Assembly (NCBI GenBank): GCA_008501785.1
Contig: QQUD01000208.1
Coordinates: 1 to 9,720 of the forward strand
Origin: Chloroflexota bacterium
GTDB lineage: Bacteria; Chloroflexota; Anaerolineae; Promineifilales; Promineifilaceae
Direction of reading: 5' to 3'
Length of the DNA stretch: 9,720 nt
Part shown: piece after piece, positions 1-6,421 of the stretch
How positions within the stretch are numbered: the stretch's first letter is position 1
Layout: every line of letters starts with the position of its first letter
The notes under the pieces: generated by a model
Database searches by the model: none
What the model saw: the letters and a program-made list of their open reading frames with translations, nothing else
Told to the model about the DNA's origin: nothing
Made by a program: the position numbers and the translations under genes

Positions 1-1
1 G

Positions 2-832
2 CAAAAGGATATTGGCGGGTGGCCGGAAGAGCCGGCGCGTTATCAGCGAGAAAGTGCCAGGGGTGCGCGAGACGCAGCACAGGCACAGCTAGATTTAGCA
101 ATGGCGGGTGCGTCGCAAAGTGAGATCGCGGCGGCGAGGGCGATGGTGGCTGGTGCGCAGGCACAAGTAAAAACGGCTGAAGCGGGTGTGGCTGCGGCCG
201 AAGCGGGTGTGGCTGCGGCGCAGGCGGGACCAGGAACGACGCAAGATCAGGTGGCGTTGGCTGATGTGGGCATAACGGCCGCTTCTGCTCAAGTTGAAGT
301 CGCAGCCGGGCAGCTGGCCCAAGCTGAAGCGCAGTTGGCACGCCTCAAAGCGGGTGCCACCCCAGAAGAAATTGCGGCTTTGGAAGCGCAGGTGGCGCAA
401 GCTGAAGGTGCGTTGGCTGCTGCTGACGCTGCTTTGCAAACGGTAGATATTCAGATTGCCCAAACGACGCTGACGGCTCCGGTGAGTGGTGTGGTTGTGG
501 AACGTGTGTTGCAGGTGGGCGAATTGGCTGCGCCTGGTGTGCCACTGTTTACATTGGCTAATTTGGATGATGTAACGTTAACGGTGTATGTGCCTGAGGC
601 TGAATTAGGGCAGGTTTTCTTGGGGCAGCAGGTTGACGTGACGGTGGATGCGTTTAGTGATGTGTTTGTGGGTGAGGTGTCGCATATTGCCTCGCAGGCT
701 GAATTTACGCCGAAGAATGTGCAGACGCAGGAGGAGCGGGTGCATATGGTGTTTGCGGTAAAGGTTCGTTTGGATAATCCTGAACAGTTGTTGAAGCCTG
801 GGATGCCTGCGGATGCTGTGTTTGGGGAATGA
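2..832 (+). CDS. HlyD-family periplasmic adaptor (membrane fusion protein), 5' partial
   Basis: The reading frame is open from base 2, so the gene starts before the window; the ATG at 101 lies inside the helical region and is not the real start. 276 residues are visible. Residues 1-150 are Ala/Gln/Glu-rich heptads typical of the alpha-helical hairpin of membrane fusion proteins. At about 155-190 comes the second half of a lipoyl-like domain (TLTAPVSGVVVERVLQVGE), then a beta-barrel, then the signature EFTPKNVQTQEERV followed by LKPGMPADA near the C-terminus. That signature is typical of YbhG/YhiI-like adaptors that work with ABC exporters. The role is to bridge an inner-membrane exporter to the exterior; the substrate is unknown. 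Partner permease and ATPase genes would be expected outside the window. In the hairpin a 21-bp unit is duplicated (179-199, 200-220), adding one EAGVAAA heptad. Confidence 0.93.
   Translation, partial: QKDIGGWPEEPARYQRESARGARDAAQAQLDLAMAGASQSEIAAARAMVAGAQAQVKTAEAGVAAAEAGVAAAQAGPGTTQDQVALADVGITAASAQVEVAAGQLAQAEAQLARLKAGATPEEIAALEAQVAQAEGALAAADAALQTVDIQIAQTTLTAPVSGVVVERVLQVGELAAPGVPLFTLANLDDVTLTVYVPEAELGQVFLGQQVDVTVDAFSDVFVGEVSHIASQAEFTPKNVQTQEERVHMVFAVKVRLDNPEQLLKPGMPADAVFGE
179..220 (+). repeat. 21-bp in-frame tandem duplication in adaptor coiled coil
   Basis: Two adjacent 21-bp units (179-199 and 200-220) differ only in the last base. Each encodes the heptad EAGVAAA, so the duplication lengthens the helical hairpin by two helical turns without breaking the frame. 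Confidence 0.85.
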
Positions 833-854
833 TTTTAGGGAAAAGATAAGAGGA

Positions 855-1092
855 TTGGACGCAGATTAACGCTGATGACGCAGATTTAAGAGGAAAAAAT
901 TTGGGGATGGTTCAGAATTGGACAAAATCAACTTTAAAAGTTCGATCTAAGAGGGCGACCACAAGGGTCCGCCCCTACGATGAGACCTCCTGTAGGGGCG
1001 GACCCTTGTGGTCGCCCAAAATGTGTAAAGATCATCTACTTAATTTTGTACCATCCCAAAATCTGCGTTTATCAATGTTAATCTGCGTCCAA
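855..1092. repeat. Nested inverted-repeat element between convergent genes
   Basis: Three layers of inverted repeat share one centre. The core is a perfect 26-bp palindrome: arm 953-978, 13-nt loop 979-991, arm 992-1017. A middle layer pairs roughly 899-930 with 1038-1060, the right side having lost about 10 nt. The outer layer pairs 855-887 with 1059-1092, almost perfectly (at least 25 matching bases, one indel); each outer arm contains two GCAGATT-type subrepeats. No coding potential is convincing here. The element lies exactly between the 3' ends of the convergent HlyD and DUF6512-like genes, so the core hairpin could act as a bidirectional transcription barrier. It resembles REP/BIME- or MITE-like dispersed elements; no transposase is present. 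Confidence 0.85.
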
Positions 1093-1095
1093 ATT

Positions 1096-1746
1096 CTACT
1101 CTTCGGGTAGGTTGAAGACTTTGTAGTCGGTGTAATCTTCGAGGATGCCGTATTGACCGGTGAATTTGTAGCCGAAGAAGTCTTGGAATAGGAAGAATTT
1201 GGGTGGGAAGTAGGTGAATGTGGAGAACATGAGGGTGAGGGTGACGAGGATGCCTGCACCGATGTTACGCATTTTTTTGCCAAGTGGAGGGCTTTGTAGG
1301 TAGTATGAACTCACCATTTGGCCAGCGATGATGCCAATGATTCCGGTGGTGATGCTGCCTTGCAGCGTACCTTCACCGTACAAGGGGACGACAACGCCAA
1401 CGTATGAATAAAAGGCGAGGCAAACGACGAGTGGGGTAACGAGCAGTCCCATGCCTTTGGCAAAGGCGAAGTTGTTGGCGTCATCTTTGACATAGGTGTA
1501 CTCGATGAGTGTGTAAATCATTCCCGACCAGAAGAAGAATTTGAGATGTTCCCAGGTGCTTTCGTTGACGGAGGCAATGAAGGCAACTGGTGTAGCAAAG
1601 CCACTTAGCTCAAAGGCGTAGTGGAGGAAGCTGCCCATGAAGTTGATGAAAAAGATGCCGCCAACTTCCCAGAGGATGATTTTGCGGTTGCTGATGAGTG
1701 TTTGCCAGACTGTTTTTTGGGGTGCTTTTGAAATGCTTTGTGCCAT
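1096..1746 (-). CDS. DUF6512-like integral membrane protein
   Basis: A 216-residue polytopic membrane protein of unknown function. Hydrophobic segments lie at about 23-42, 50-60, 69-84, 97-120, 131-149 and 162-180. The motif VNESTWEHLKF (residues 60-70) follows the second segment, and the C-terminus has FPPKFFLFQ followed by GQYGI. To my recollection these match the DUF6512 family. The start at 1746 is chosen because GGAGG (minus strand, 1751-1755) lies 4 nt upstream; the longer frame up to 1827 would run through a dispersed repeat arm (1814-1843) and is unlikely. It lies 106 bp downstream of the HupE-like gene on the same strand and may be co-transcribed with it. No catalytic residues are recognisable. 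Confidence 0.8.
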   Translation of the reverse strand: MAQSISKAPQKTVWQTLISNRKIILWEVGGIFFINFMGSFLHYAFELSGFATPVAFIASVNESTWEHLKFFFWSGMIYTLIEYTYVKDDANNFAFAKGMGLLVTPLVVCLAFYSYVGVVVPLYGEGTLQGSITTGIIGIIAGQMVSSYYLQSPPLGKKMRNIGAGILVTLTLMFSTFTYFPPKFFLFQDFFGYKFTGQYGILEDYTDYKVFNLPEE

Positions 1747-1813
1747 GGGGCCTCCGTTAAAATTATTTTGTAGATGATCTAGATGAATTTGAGCAGTGCT
1801 TTGTGCTTGCCTG

Positions 1814-1843
1814 AAGAGGGCGACCACGAGGGTGCGCCCCTAC
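1814..1843. repeat. Solo copy of the core repeat arm
   Basis: This 30-bp stretch matches 949-978, the left arm of the palindrome in the 855-1092 element, at 28 of 30 positions. The opposite arm is absent here. It sits between the HupE-like gene and the DUF6512-like gene. Confidence 0.85.
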
Positions 1844-1852
1844 TGGTAAAAG

Positions 1853-2458
1853 TTAGAGGACACCGACGAGGAACAGGATGCCGAAGACGGCGATGACGGC
1901 TCCGAGGCCGCGTAGAACGATGGGGCCAGCTTTGTAGTGGCTGGGGATGTCGCCGATGAGGACGCCAGTGATGTGGATAACGGCCGTTCCCGTCAAAAAG
2001 CCCAATGCATACCGTACTGGCTGTGCCAGCGATGGCATCTCAGCCCCGTGTGCATATCCGTGAAAAATGGCAAACAAGCCAACGGCAACCATGACGACTG
2101 CAATGGGGATGCCCTTTTCCATAAAGATGGCCACGCCTAAAGCAAGGACAGAAAGAGCAATGCCAAATTCAATTGCTGTCAATCCAACACCCAATAATCC
2201 GAGTGTCCCGCCAAGTGCCATAACCCCGACAAAGGTTGCTGGCACTTGCCAGATAGCACGTCCGCCAATTTGGGCGCTGATAATGCCGACACTGAGCATC
2301 GCTAATAGATGGTCTAGCCCTAAAATGGGGTGGGTTAGGCCAGCAATAAACGAGCCAAATCTGGCAACTGTTGTTTCGTCATGAGCATATACCATTGAAG
2401 GTAAGACAAATAGGAGCAAAAGCAGGGTAAGGATCAAAAGGAGACGTCGGCTTTTCAT
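1853..2458 (-). CDS. HupE/UreJ-family nickel/cobalt permease
   Basis: A 201-residue membrane protein of the HupE/UreJ family, whose members are thought to move Ni2+ (or Co2+) across the membrane for hydrogenase or urease maturation. Residues 1-25 form a signal peptide (KSRR, Leu-rich core, VYA) and the mature protein would begin with His-Asp-Glu, as is common in HupE. The family motifs are present: HPILGLDHLLAM (43-54) and FHGYAHGAE (132-140), whose His, Asp and Glu residues are likely metal ligands. About six further hydrophobic segments follow. The start at 2458 has AGAGG 7 nt upstream (2466-2470) and a promoter further up; a start at 2509 would overlap the -10 box. No hydrogenase or urease gene is in the window, so the enzyme it serves is unknown. 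Confidence 0.9.
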   Translation of the reverse strand: MKSRRLLLILTLLLLLFVLPSMVYAHDETTVARFGSFIAGLTHPILGLDHLLAMLSVGIISAQIGGRAIWQVPATFVGVMALGGTLGLLGVGLTAIEFGIALSVLALGVAIFMEKGIPIAVVMVAVGLFAIFHGYAHGAEMPSLAQPVRYALGFLTGTAVIHITGVLIGDIPSHYKAGPIVLRGLGAVIAVFGILFLVGVL

Positions 2459-2507
2459 TGATTTTCCTCTTCGGTTGTTGTTGTGGAGTAAACAAGGATA
2501 CATTTTC

Positions 2508-2535
2508 ATTTTAGCAAGAGATTGGTGAAAATCAA
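2508..2535 (-). promoter_or_regulatory. Candidate sigma-70-type promoter of the HupE-like gene
   Basis: Read on the minus strand: -35 TTGATT (2530-2535), 16-nt spacer, extended -10 TGCTAAAAT (2508-2516). Predicted transcription starts near 2501, leaving a leader of about 43 nt before the ATG at 2458. By eye only. Confidence 0.55.
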
Positions 2536-2610
2536 TGTTTTGGAGTGAAATTGGGTGAGATGTTGATGAGAGGGGGGGGAACGGCCGTTTTCCTCACCAC
2601 AATCTAAACA

Positions 2611-2619
2611 TGTTATACT
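2611..2619 (+). promoter_or_regulatory. Candidate extended -10 promoter of the Fe-S protein gene
   Basis: TGTTATACT is an extended -10 (TG-N-TATACT). No good -35 hexamer is seen 16-18 nt upstream, which is tolerable for an extended -10. The start codon is at 2676, giving a leader of about 50 nt. A G-run and an ACGGCCGT palindrome lie just upstream. Confidence 0.4.
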
Positions 2620-2675
2620 AATTCTATTGCAACTGTGGGGAAGGGATAATGCATATAAAACCAGGAGGAAATCCC

Positions 2676-3758
2676 ATGAATATGGATTCATACAAACAGT
2701 TGGCTGAACGATTAGATGCCTTACCCAATGGCTTCCCGCCTACTGAAGATGGTGTCGAGCTTAAAATGTTGGCAACGCTTTATACGCCAGAGGAGGCTGC
2801 CTTAGCGGCTCAATTACGCGTTACGCTGGAGACGCCTGAGGAAGTTGCGCAGCGCATCGAAGCAGACTCCCACGCTACTAAGAAGATGTTAAAAACCATG
2901 TCTCGACGTGGGTTAATTCGTGTGAGTCGCAAAGAGAAGGGGCTTGTTTTTGGCTTGTTGCCTTTTGTTGTGGGCATTTACGAGATGCAGATGGGGAAGA
3001 TTGAACCTGAATTTGCACACTTGTTTGAAGCCTATTTTCTAGAAGCATTTGGCAAGATGTTGTCGGTGCAGCCGCAGGTGCATCGCGTGATTCCTGTGCG
3101 CGAGAGTGTGCAGGCAGAGATTGAAGTACATCCATATGAAAGTGCATCTGATATGCTCGATCAGGCCAAATCATGGGGCGTGATTGACTGTGTTTGTCGC
3201 AAACAAAAAGAGCTAATTGGGGAGGGGTGTGAGCATCCGATTGATGTTTGTCTGCTGCTGCACAATCGACCCAATGCGTATGATAATCATGACGCGATTC
3301 AAGCGTTGACCCATGAAGAAGCGCAAGCAACGTTGACACGGGCGGCTGATGCCGGTTTGGTGCATTCGGTTGGCAACAATCAGCTTGGTACACACTATAT
3401 TTGCAACTGCTGCACCTGTTCGTGCGGCATTTTGCGCGGCATGGCGGATTTGGGGATTGCGAATGTGGTGGCGCGGTCGGCGTTTGTGAATCAGGTTGAT
3501 GATGCACTGTGCAATGGGTGTGAGGAATGTGTGGAGCATTGTCAGTTTGATGCCCTGGCGTTGACTGATGCTTGTGTGATGCCCGTGGAGCAGGTGCGGT
3601 GTGTGGGGCGTTGGGTTTGTGTTGCTTTTTGTGAAGAGGAGGCGATGAGCCTGGTGCGCCGTCCTGAAGATGAAGTGAAAGCGCCGCCACAAACGTTGAT
3701 GCATTGGGGTATGGAACGGGCGATGGCGCGTAATTTGGACGTTAGCAAGATTTTGTAA
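2676..3758 (+). CDS. Winged-helix-like, cysteine-rich 4Fe-4S protein
   Basis: 360 residues; the start at 2676 is set by AGGAGG 7 nt upstream (2663-2668). Residues 50-100 look like a winged helix (TPEEVAQRIEAD, then RRGLIRVSRKEKG). A first cysteine region follows: C172, C174, C185 and C192 (DCVCRKQKELIGEGCEHP). A second is CNCCTCSCG (243-251). The C-terminal part is ferredoxin-like: the first cluster motif C279-C282-C285-C289 is complete, but in the second (C309, C315, C319) the expected cysteine at 312 is Arg. It is probably a cytoplasmic electron carrier or Fe-S/redox-sensing protein; proteins of this architecture occur in Chloroflexota and other anaerobes without a settled function. It is divergent from the HupE-like gene, so a regulatory or maturation link is possible but unproven. 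Confidence 0.85.
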   Translation: MNMDSYKQLAERLDALPNGFPPTEDGVELKMLATLYTPEEAALAAQLRVTLETPEEVAQRIEADSHATKKMLKTMSRRGLIRVSRKEKGLVFGLLPFVVGIYEMQMGKIEPEFAHLFEAYFLEAFGKMLSVQPQVHRVIPVRESVQAEIEVHPYESASDMLDQAKSWGVIDCVCRKQKELIGEGCEHPIDVCLLLHNRPNAYDNHDAIQALTHEEAQATLTRAADAGLVHSVGNNQLGTHYICNCCTCSCGILRGMADLGIANVVARSAFVNQVDDALCNGCEECVEHCQFDALALTDACVMPVEQVRCVGRWVCVAFCEEEAMSLVRRPEDEVKAPPQTLMHWGMERAMARNLDVSKIL

Positions 3759-3764
3759 TGCCTT

Positions 3765-3793
3765 TTGCGATGTCGCTTGGGCTGTCCTATACT
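3765..3793 (+). promoter_or_regulatory. Candidate sigma-70-type promoter of the SH3b protein gene
   Basis: -35 TTGCGA (3765-3770), 17-nt spacer, -10 TATACT (3788-3793). Transcription would start near 3800, so the repeat-rich segment 3806-3875 would be in the leader RNA. Confidence 0.5.
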
Positions 3794-3805
3794 TTGAAGC
3801 AAATT

Positions 3806-3875
3806 AGCATTTCAGCCCTTCAGCATTTCAGCAGACTTTAGCTGACAAGCTGATAGGCTGAGTTGCTGAAATGCT
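3806..3875 (+). repeat. Direct and inverted repeats in the leader of the SH3b gene
   Basis: AGCATTTCAGC occurs directly repeated at 3806-3816 and 3822-3832. The second copy, extended to 12 bp (3822-3833), has a perfect inverted partner at 3864-3875 (TGCTGAAATGCT), enclosing about 30 nt with further AGCTGA-like repeats. In RNA this gives a 12-bp hairpin ending just before the ribosome binding site (3878-3883). It may be a dispersed repeat or a leader structure. Confidence 0.75.
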
Positions 3876-3888
3876 TTGAGGAGTTGTG

Positions 3889-4797
3889 ATGTCCAAGATA
3901 CCCCTGTTTTCAGATATGAAGTCGTATACGGTGCAAACGGCTACTTCGACTTTGCTCAGCACGGCCGTTTCTCTCGGCAATCTCGCATTGATGTTGTATG
4001 AGGACGAGTCGCCCAAAAATCAATTGACCCCACACAAATGGGTGGCAATTTATTTGGCAAATCGTGAGCTGCCAGGTTGGTATCTGGACCCCAACATGCA
4101 GATTGAGGCGGGAACCACAATTCAAGTGCCAGCAGTGCCTCCAAAACAGTATCCGCAGTTGGTGGATGGCGTGTATTACAATACGGCTTTTGGTTATCGA
4201 ATGAAGTTATCGAATAATTGGAATGTGGATGAGGGGGCGGGAACGGCCGTTACCTTCAAACGTCCTGGTCGGTTAGTTGGGTCGATCAAAACGGCCGTTG
4301 GTGGGCCAAACCTACACGACTTGATTGATGAATTGATGGCAGATTTAGCAGGTGATGACACCTGGGACAAAACCCAAGACCAGATTGGGATGGCAACCGG
4401 AATGAAAGTGATGATGTCTGGCGCAAAAAACCCCCTTTGGTTTATTGCCCAATACATCGCACATAAAAACAATTATCATGCCTTTATTCTCGATTTTCCA
4501 GGTAAAGACGCTGGTTGGTTGGGTAAAAAGTTTGAACCCTTTCCACAGTTCTCAGCTTTGCAGGTGGGGCAGCCTGCTAAGGTCCAAACCGAAAATAGTG
4601 TGTTAAACATGCGCCGGGTGCCTGGTTTAAATCATGAAGTGCTGCAAATGCTGCCACATGAAACCGTTGTGACTATTGTTGCACCTGCGCAAACTGTTGA
4701 TGGGTATGTTTGGTGGCAGGTGTGTACAGAGGATGAGGTTTATGGTTGGGTAGTTGAGGCAGTTGACGGCATTAAAACGTTGATTCCGGTTGGTTAG
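3889..4797 (+). CDS. LysM-like / PsbP-like / SH3b domain protein
   Basis: 302 residues of unknown function. Residues 11-81 resemble a degenerate LysM unit: they open KSYTVQ, contain YLANRELPGW and close DPNMQIEAGTTIQVP, the usual LysM ending, but the central part is longer than normal. Residues 92-224 (starting YYNTAFGYRMKLSNNW) resemble the PsbP/DUF1795-type beta fold. Residues 229-296 are an SH3b domain (NMRRVPG, then WWQVCTEDEVYGWV). SH3b and LysM usually bind cell-wall or extracellular ligands, yet no signal peptide is seen. The start at 3889 is preferred over GTG at 3886 because GAGGAG (3878-3883) is then 5 nt away. Three ACGGCCGT palindromes lie within it, each read as Thr-Ala-Val. It seems monocistronic. 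Confidence 0.75.
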   Translation: MSKIPLFSDMKSYTVQTATSTLLSTAVSLGNLALMLYEDESPKNQLTPHKWVAIYLANRELPGWYLDPNMQIEAGTTIQVPAVPPKQYPQLVDGVYYNTAFGYRMKLSNNWNVDEGAGTAVTFKRPGRLVGSIKTAVGGPNLHDLIDELMADLAGDDTWDKTQDQIGMATGMKVMMSGAKNPLWFIAQYIAHKNNYHAFILDFPGKDAGWLGKKFEPFPQFSALQVGQPAKVQTENSVLNMRRVPGLNHEVLQMLPHETVVTIVAPAQTVDGYVWWQVCTEDEVYGWVVEAVDGIKTLIPVG

Positions 4798-4809
4798 GTG
4801 TCAAGCAGT

Positions 4810-4985
4810 TTATGATAGATGATCAATCAATACATCGACAAATTCACCGGTTTCTAAATCATTTTGAGGGATAAAAAGGTCTGTTTCCTGAGGGGAGGGG
4901 ATGCCAATGCGATTCAACATTTGTTGAGTTGGTAATATGGTAGCAACGTAATTTCCGGCCTTTAGTATTGCTGAAATCGCATTTT
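4810..4985 (-). pseudogene. Possible 3' remnant of an unidentified gene
   Basis: On the minus strand an open stretch of about 58 codons ends at TAA (4810-4812). The peptide is protein-like: AISAILKAGNYVATILPT, then GIPSPQ, LETGEF and a C-terminal VDVLIDHLS. There is no plausible start codon with a ribosome binding site; the frame is closed by a stop just above about 5005, and its 5' part runs into the TPR scrap of the opposite strand. I do not recognise the family. It may be the tail of a gene cut off by the insertion or rearrangement that brought in the WD40 remnant, or a chance frame. Confidence 0.3.
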
Positions 4986-5828
4986 GGCAGAAGTGCTTTT
5001 CAATTTATGTGTCGATTATCGATTGAACCGAGCGTATGATTTAGCACAAAATTATGGCCAACAATCATTGTCGATTTATGAAGAGATAAATGGACCTGGC
5101 GAAAGCTTGGCATCCGTATTAAATGTTTGCAAACGATGCATGGACATCAAACCCGAATTCGGTCTGTGGCTTATTCATTTGATGGGGCAACCATCGCCTC
5201 GGGAAGTGAAGACAGCAGTGTTAAAATTTGGGATGTGCAAACGGGGGCATGTCTTCTCACGTTAAATGACCAGAGTGATGATGCCACCATCCGTATTTGG
5301 GAAATGGATTCAAACCGTTGTCTATCAAACCTTACACACCATAGCGGCAGCGTTTATTCATTGGCATTTAGCCCTGATGGAAATCTGTTGGTGAGCGGTG
5401 GAAACGATCACACTTTGCAAATTTGGGACCTCATCGAAAGTAAACTTATGCACACGATTTTGGTAGGACTTACCTCGATTTGGGACATTGTTTTTGAGCC
5501 ATCCCAAAATCTGATTGCGATTGCATTGAGTGATCAGACGATTCAGATGGTGGATGTAGAGACGTTTCAAATAAAGGATGTATTGAGGGGCCATAAACGG
5601 CCTGTTTGGGGAATTGATTTTAGCAATGATGGGCAATATATCATGAGTTGTGGCGATGATGAAACGATTAGAATGTGGGATGTTGAAACAGGTGTCTGTT
5701 TCATCACGTTATTGGCAAAACGGCCGTATGAGCGTCTAAACATTACGAGTATTGCAGGGCTTTCACTTGCCCAAGAACAATCGCTCATATCCTTGGGTGC
5801 CGTGAAAGAGTTACTGCCCTCGATGTAG
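4984..5828 (+). pseudogene. Decayed TPR-WD40 remnant of a STAND (NB-ARC/WD40-type) protein
   Basis: From 4984 one TPR-like segment is readable (AEVLFNLCVDYRLNRAYDLA, then QSLSIYEEI). Near 5125 the coding frame shifts and WD40 repeats follow from a TTG at 5127 to the stop at 5828. Repeat 1 is complete (HGHQTRIRSVAYSFDG ... VKIWD). Repeat 2 is missing its first half, so that TLNDQ joins directly to SDDATIRIW near 5265. Repeats 3-5 are complete though repeat 4 is diverged. The tail RPYERLNITSIAGLSLAQ ... LGAV matches the C-terminus I associate with large bacterial NB-ARC/WD40 proteins. Such proteins are intracellular sensors. The NTPase part is absent, there is no ribosome binding site, and a stop or frame break separates the TPR from the WD40 part. 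Calling it non-functional is an inference; a short WD40-only protein cannot be excluded. Confidence 0.75.
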
Positions 5829-5929
5829 CAATAATATTTGCCAGGTTTTGCAATTTCGCGGAAGCTGAGAAGTTGTTTTTGCTTGAGACATCTATGTAAA
5901 GCTTCAGGGGAAATGGTGTCATAATTGAG

Positions 5930-6421
5930 TTAAACAAGAAACGTTTGCTCAATCAGATTTACAATTCCTACCACATCATCAAGCTCAAATTGGGGAACGC
6001 CAAGGTCTAATGGCACATCAGAAGCTATTGCAAAGCGGTTTTGTGGAAAGTTGAGTGGGATTGTGCTGATCTCGGCACGAATAATTTCTAGTGTCGGTTT
6101 GCCAGCCTGTTTATACCCTTCGGTTAAAATAATATCGACATCGCGTATGTCTGCCGTAATTTCATCGAGCGATAACTCATGCTGCAACAGGCGATAGGAT
6201 GCAATTTTGTCTGGAGCAGCGATGATCACATGGTCGCTGCCAGCTTGGGCGTGTCGCCAGCTGTCTTTTCCCGGCTTGTCAATGTCAAACCCGGCATGTG
6301 AATGGTGTTTGATAGTGGCGACACGAACATTGCGCTGCTTAAGTTCGGCAATCAGTTTTTCGAGTAGGGTTGTTTTACCCGATTTAGACTTGCTGATAAT
6401 GGTGATGATTGGAATAGACAT
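5930..6421 (-). CDS. mobB: Molybdopterin-guanine dinucleotide biosynthesis protein MobB
   Basis: 163 residues, a normal length. MobB is a GTP-binding P-loop protein that assists MobA in converting molybdopterin cofactor to the guanine dinucleotide form used by formate dehydrogenases and related enzymes. Visible landmarks: Walker A SKSKSGKTTL (about 10-19), the family stretch TIKHHSH ... DIDKPGKDSWRHAQAG (about 36-61), LTEGYK (about 99-104) and ASDVPLDL near the C-terminus, all matching E. coli MobB closely in order. The first Walker A position is Ser rather than Gly/Ala. GGGAG lies 8 nt before the ATG. Its start lies inside the end of the FmdE-family gene (38-bp overlap), implying translational coupling. 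No mobA is visible. Confidence 0.95.
   Translation of the reverse strand: MSIPIITIISKSKSGKTTLLEKLIAELKQRNVRVATIKHHSHAGFDIDKPGKDSWRHAQAGSDHVIIAAPDKIASYRLLQHELSLDEITADIRDVDIILTEGYKQAGKPTLEIIRAEISTIPLNFPQNRFAIASDVPLDLGVPQFELDDVVGIVNLIEQTFLV

Noticed and set aside
953..1017. The perfect palindrome as a simple intrinsic terminator of one gene
   Set aside because: There is no U-run on either side, both flanking arms extend the repeat, and a related arm occurs elsewhere, so a dispersed element is the better description; terminator function remains possible.
901..1110. Small plus-strand frame of 69 codons within the inverted-repeat element
   Set aside because: It consists of the two palindrome arms translated; no ribosome binding site or family resemblance.
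1747..1827. N-terminal extension of the DUF6512-like protein to 1827
   Set aside because: The extension is not hydrophobic or conserved-looking, crosses a dispersed repeat arm, and lacks a ribosome binding site, while 1746 has one.
2878..3690. Long open frame of 270 codons antisense to the Fe-S protein gene
   Set aside because: Its peptide is a low-complexity mix of His, Pro, Ser and Gln with no family resemblance, no ribosome binding site, and it mirrors the codon bias of the real gene on the plus strand.
5823..5929. Minus-strand open stretch after mobB, in the same frame as mobB
   Set aside because: It has no start codon with a ribosome binding site, runs into the antisense of the WD40 remnant, and an equally protein-like plus-strand reading exists over the same bases, so it is not listed as a gene.
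6363..6394. Serine in place of the first Walker A residue of MobB as a sign of inactivity
   Set aside because: Characterised MobB proteins already vary at this position (Ala in E. coli), and the GKT core is intact.
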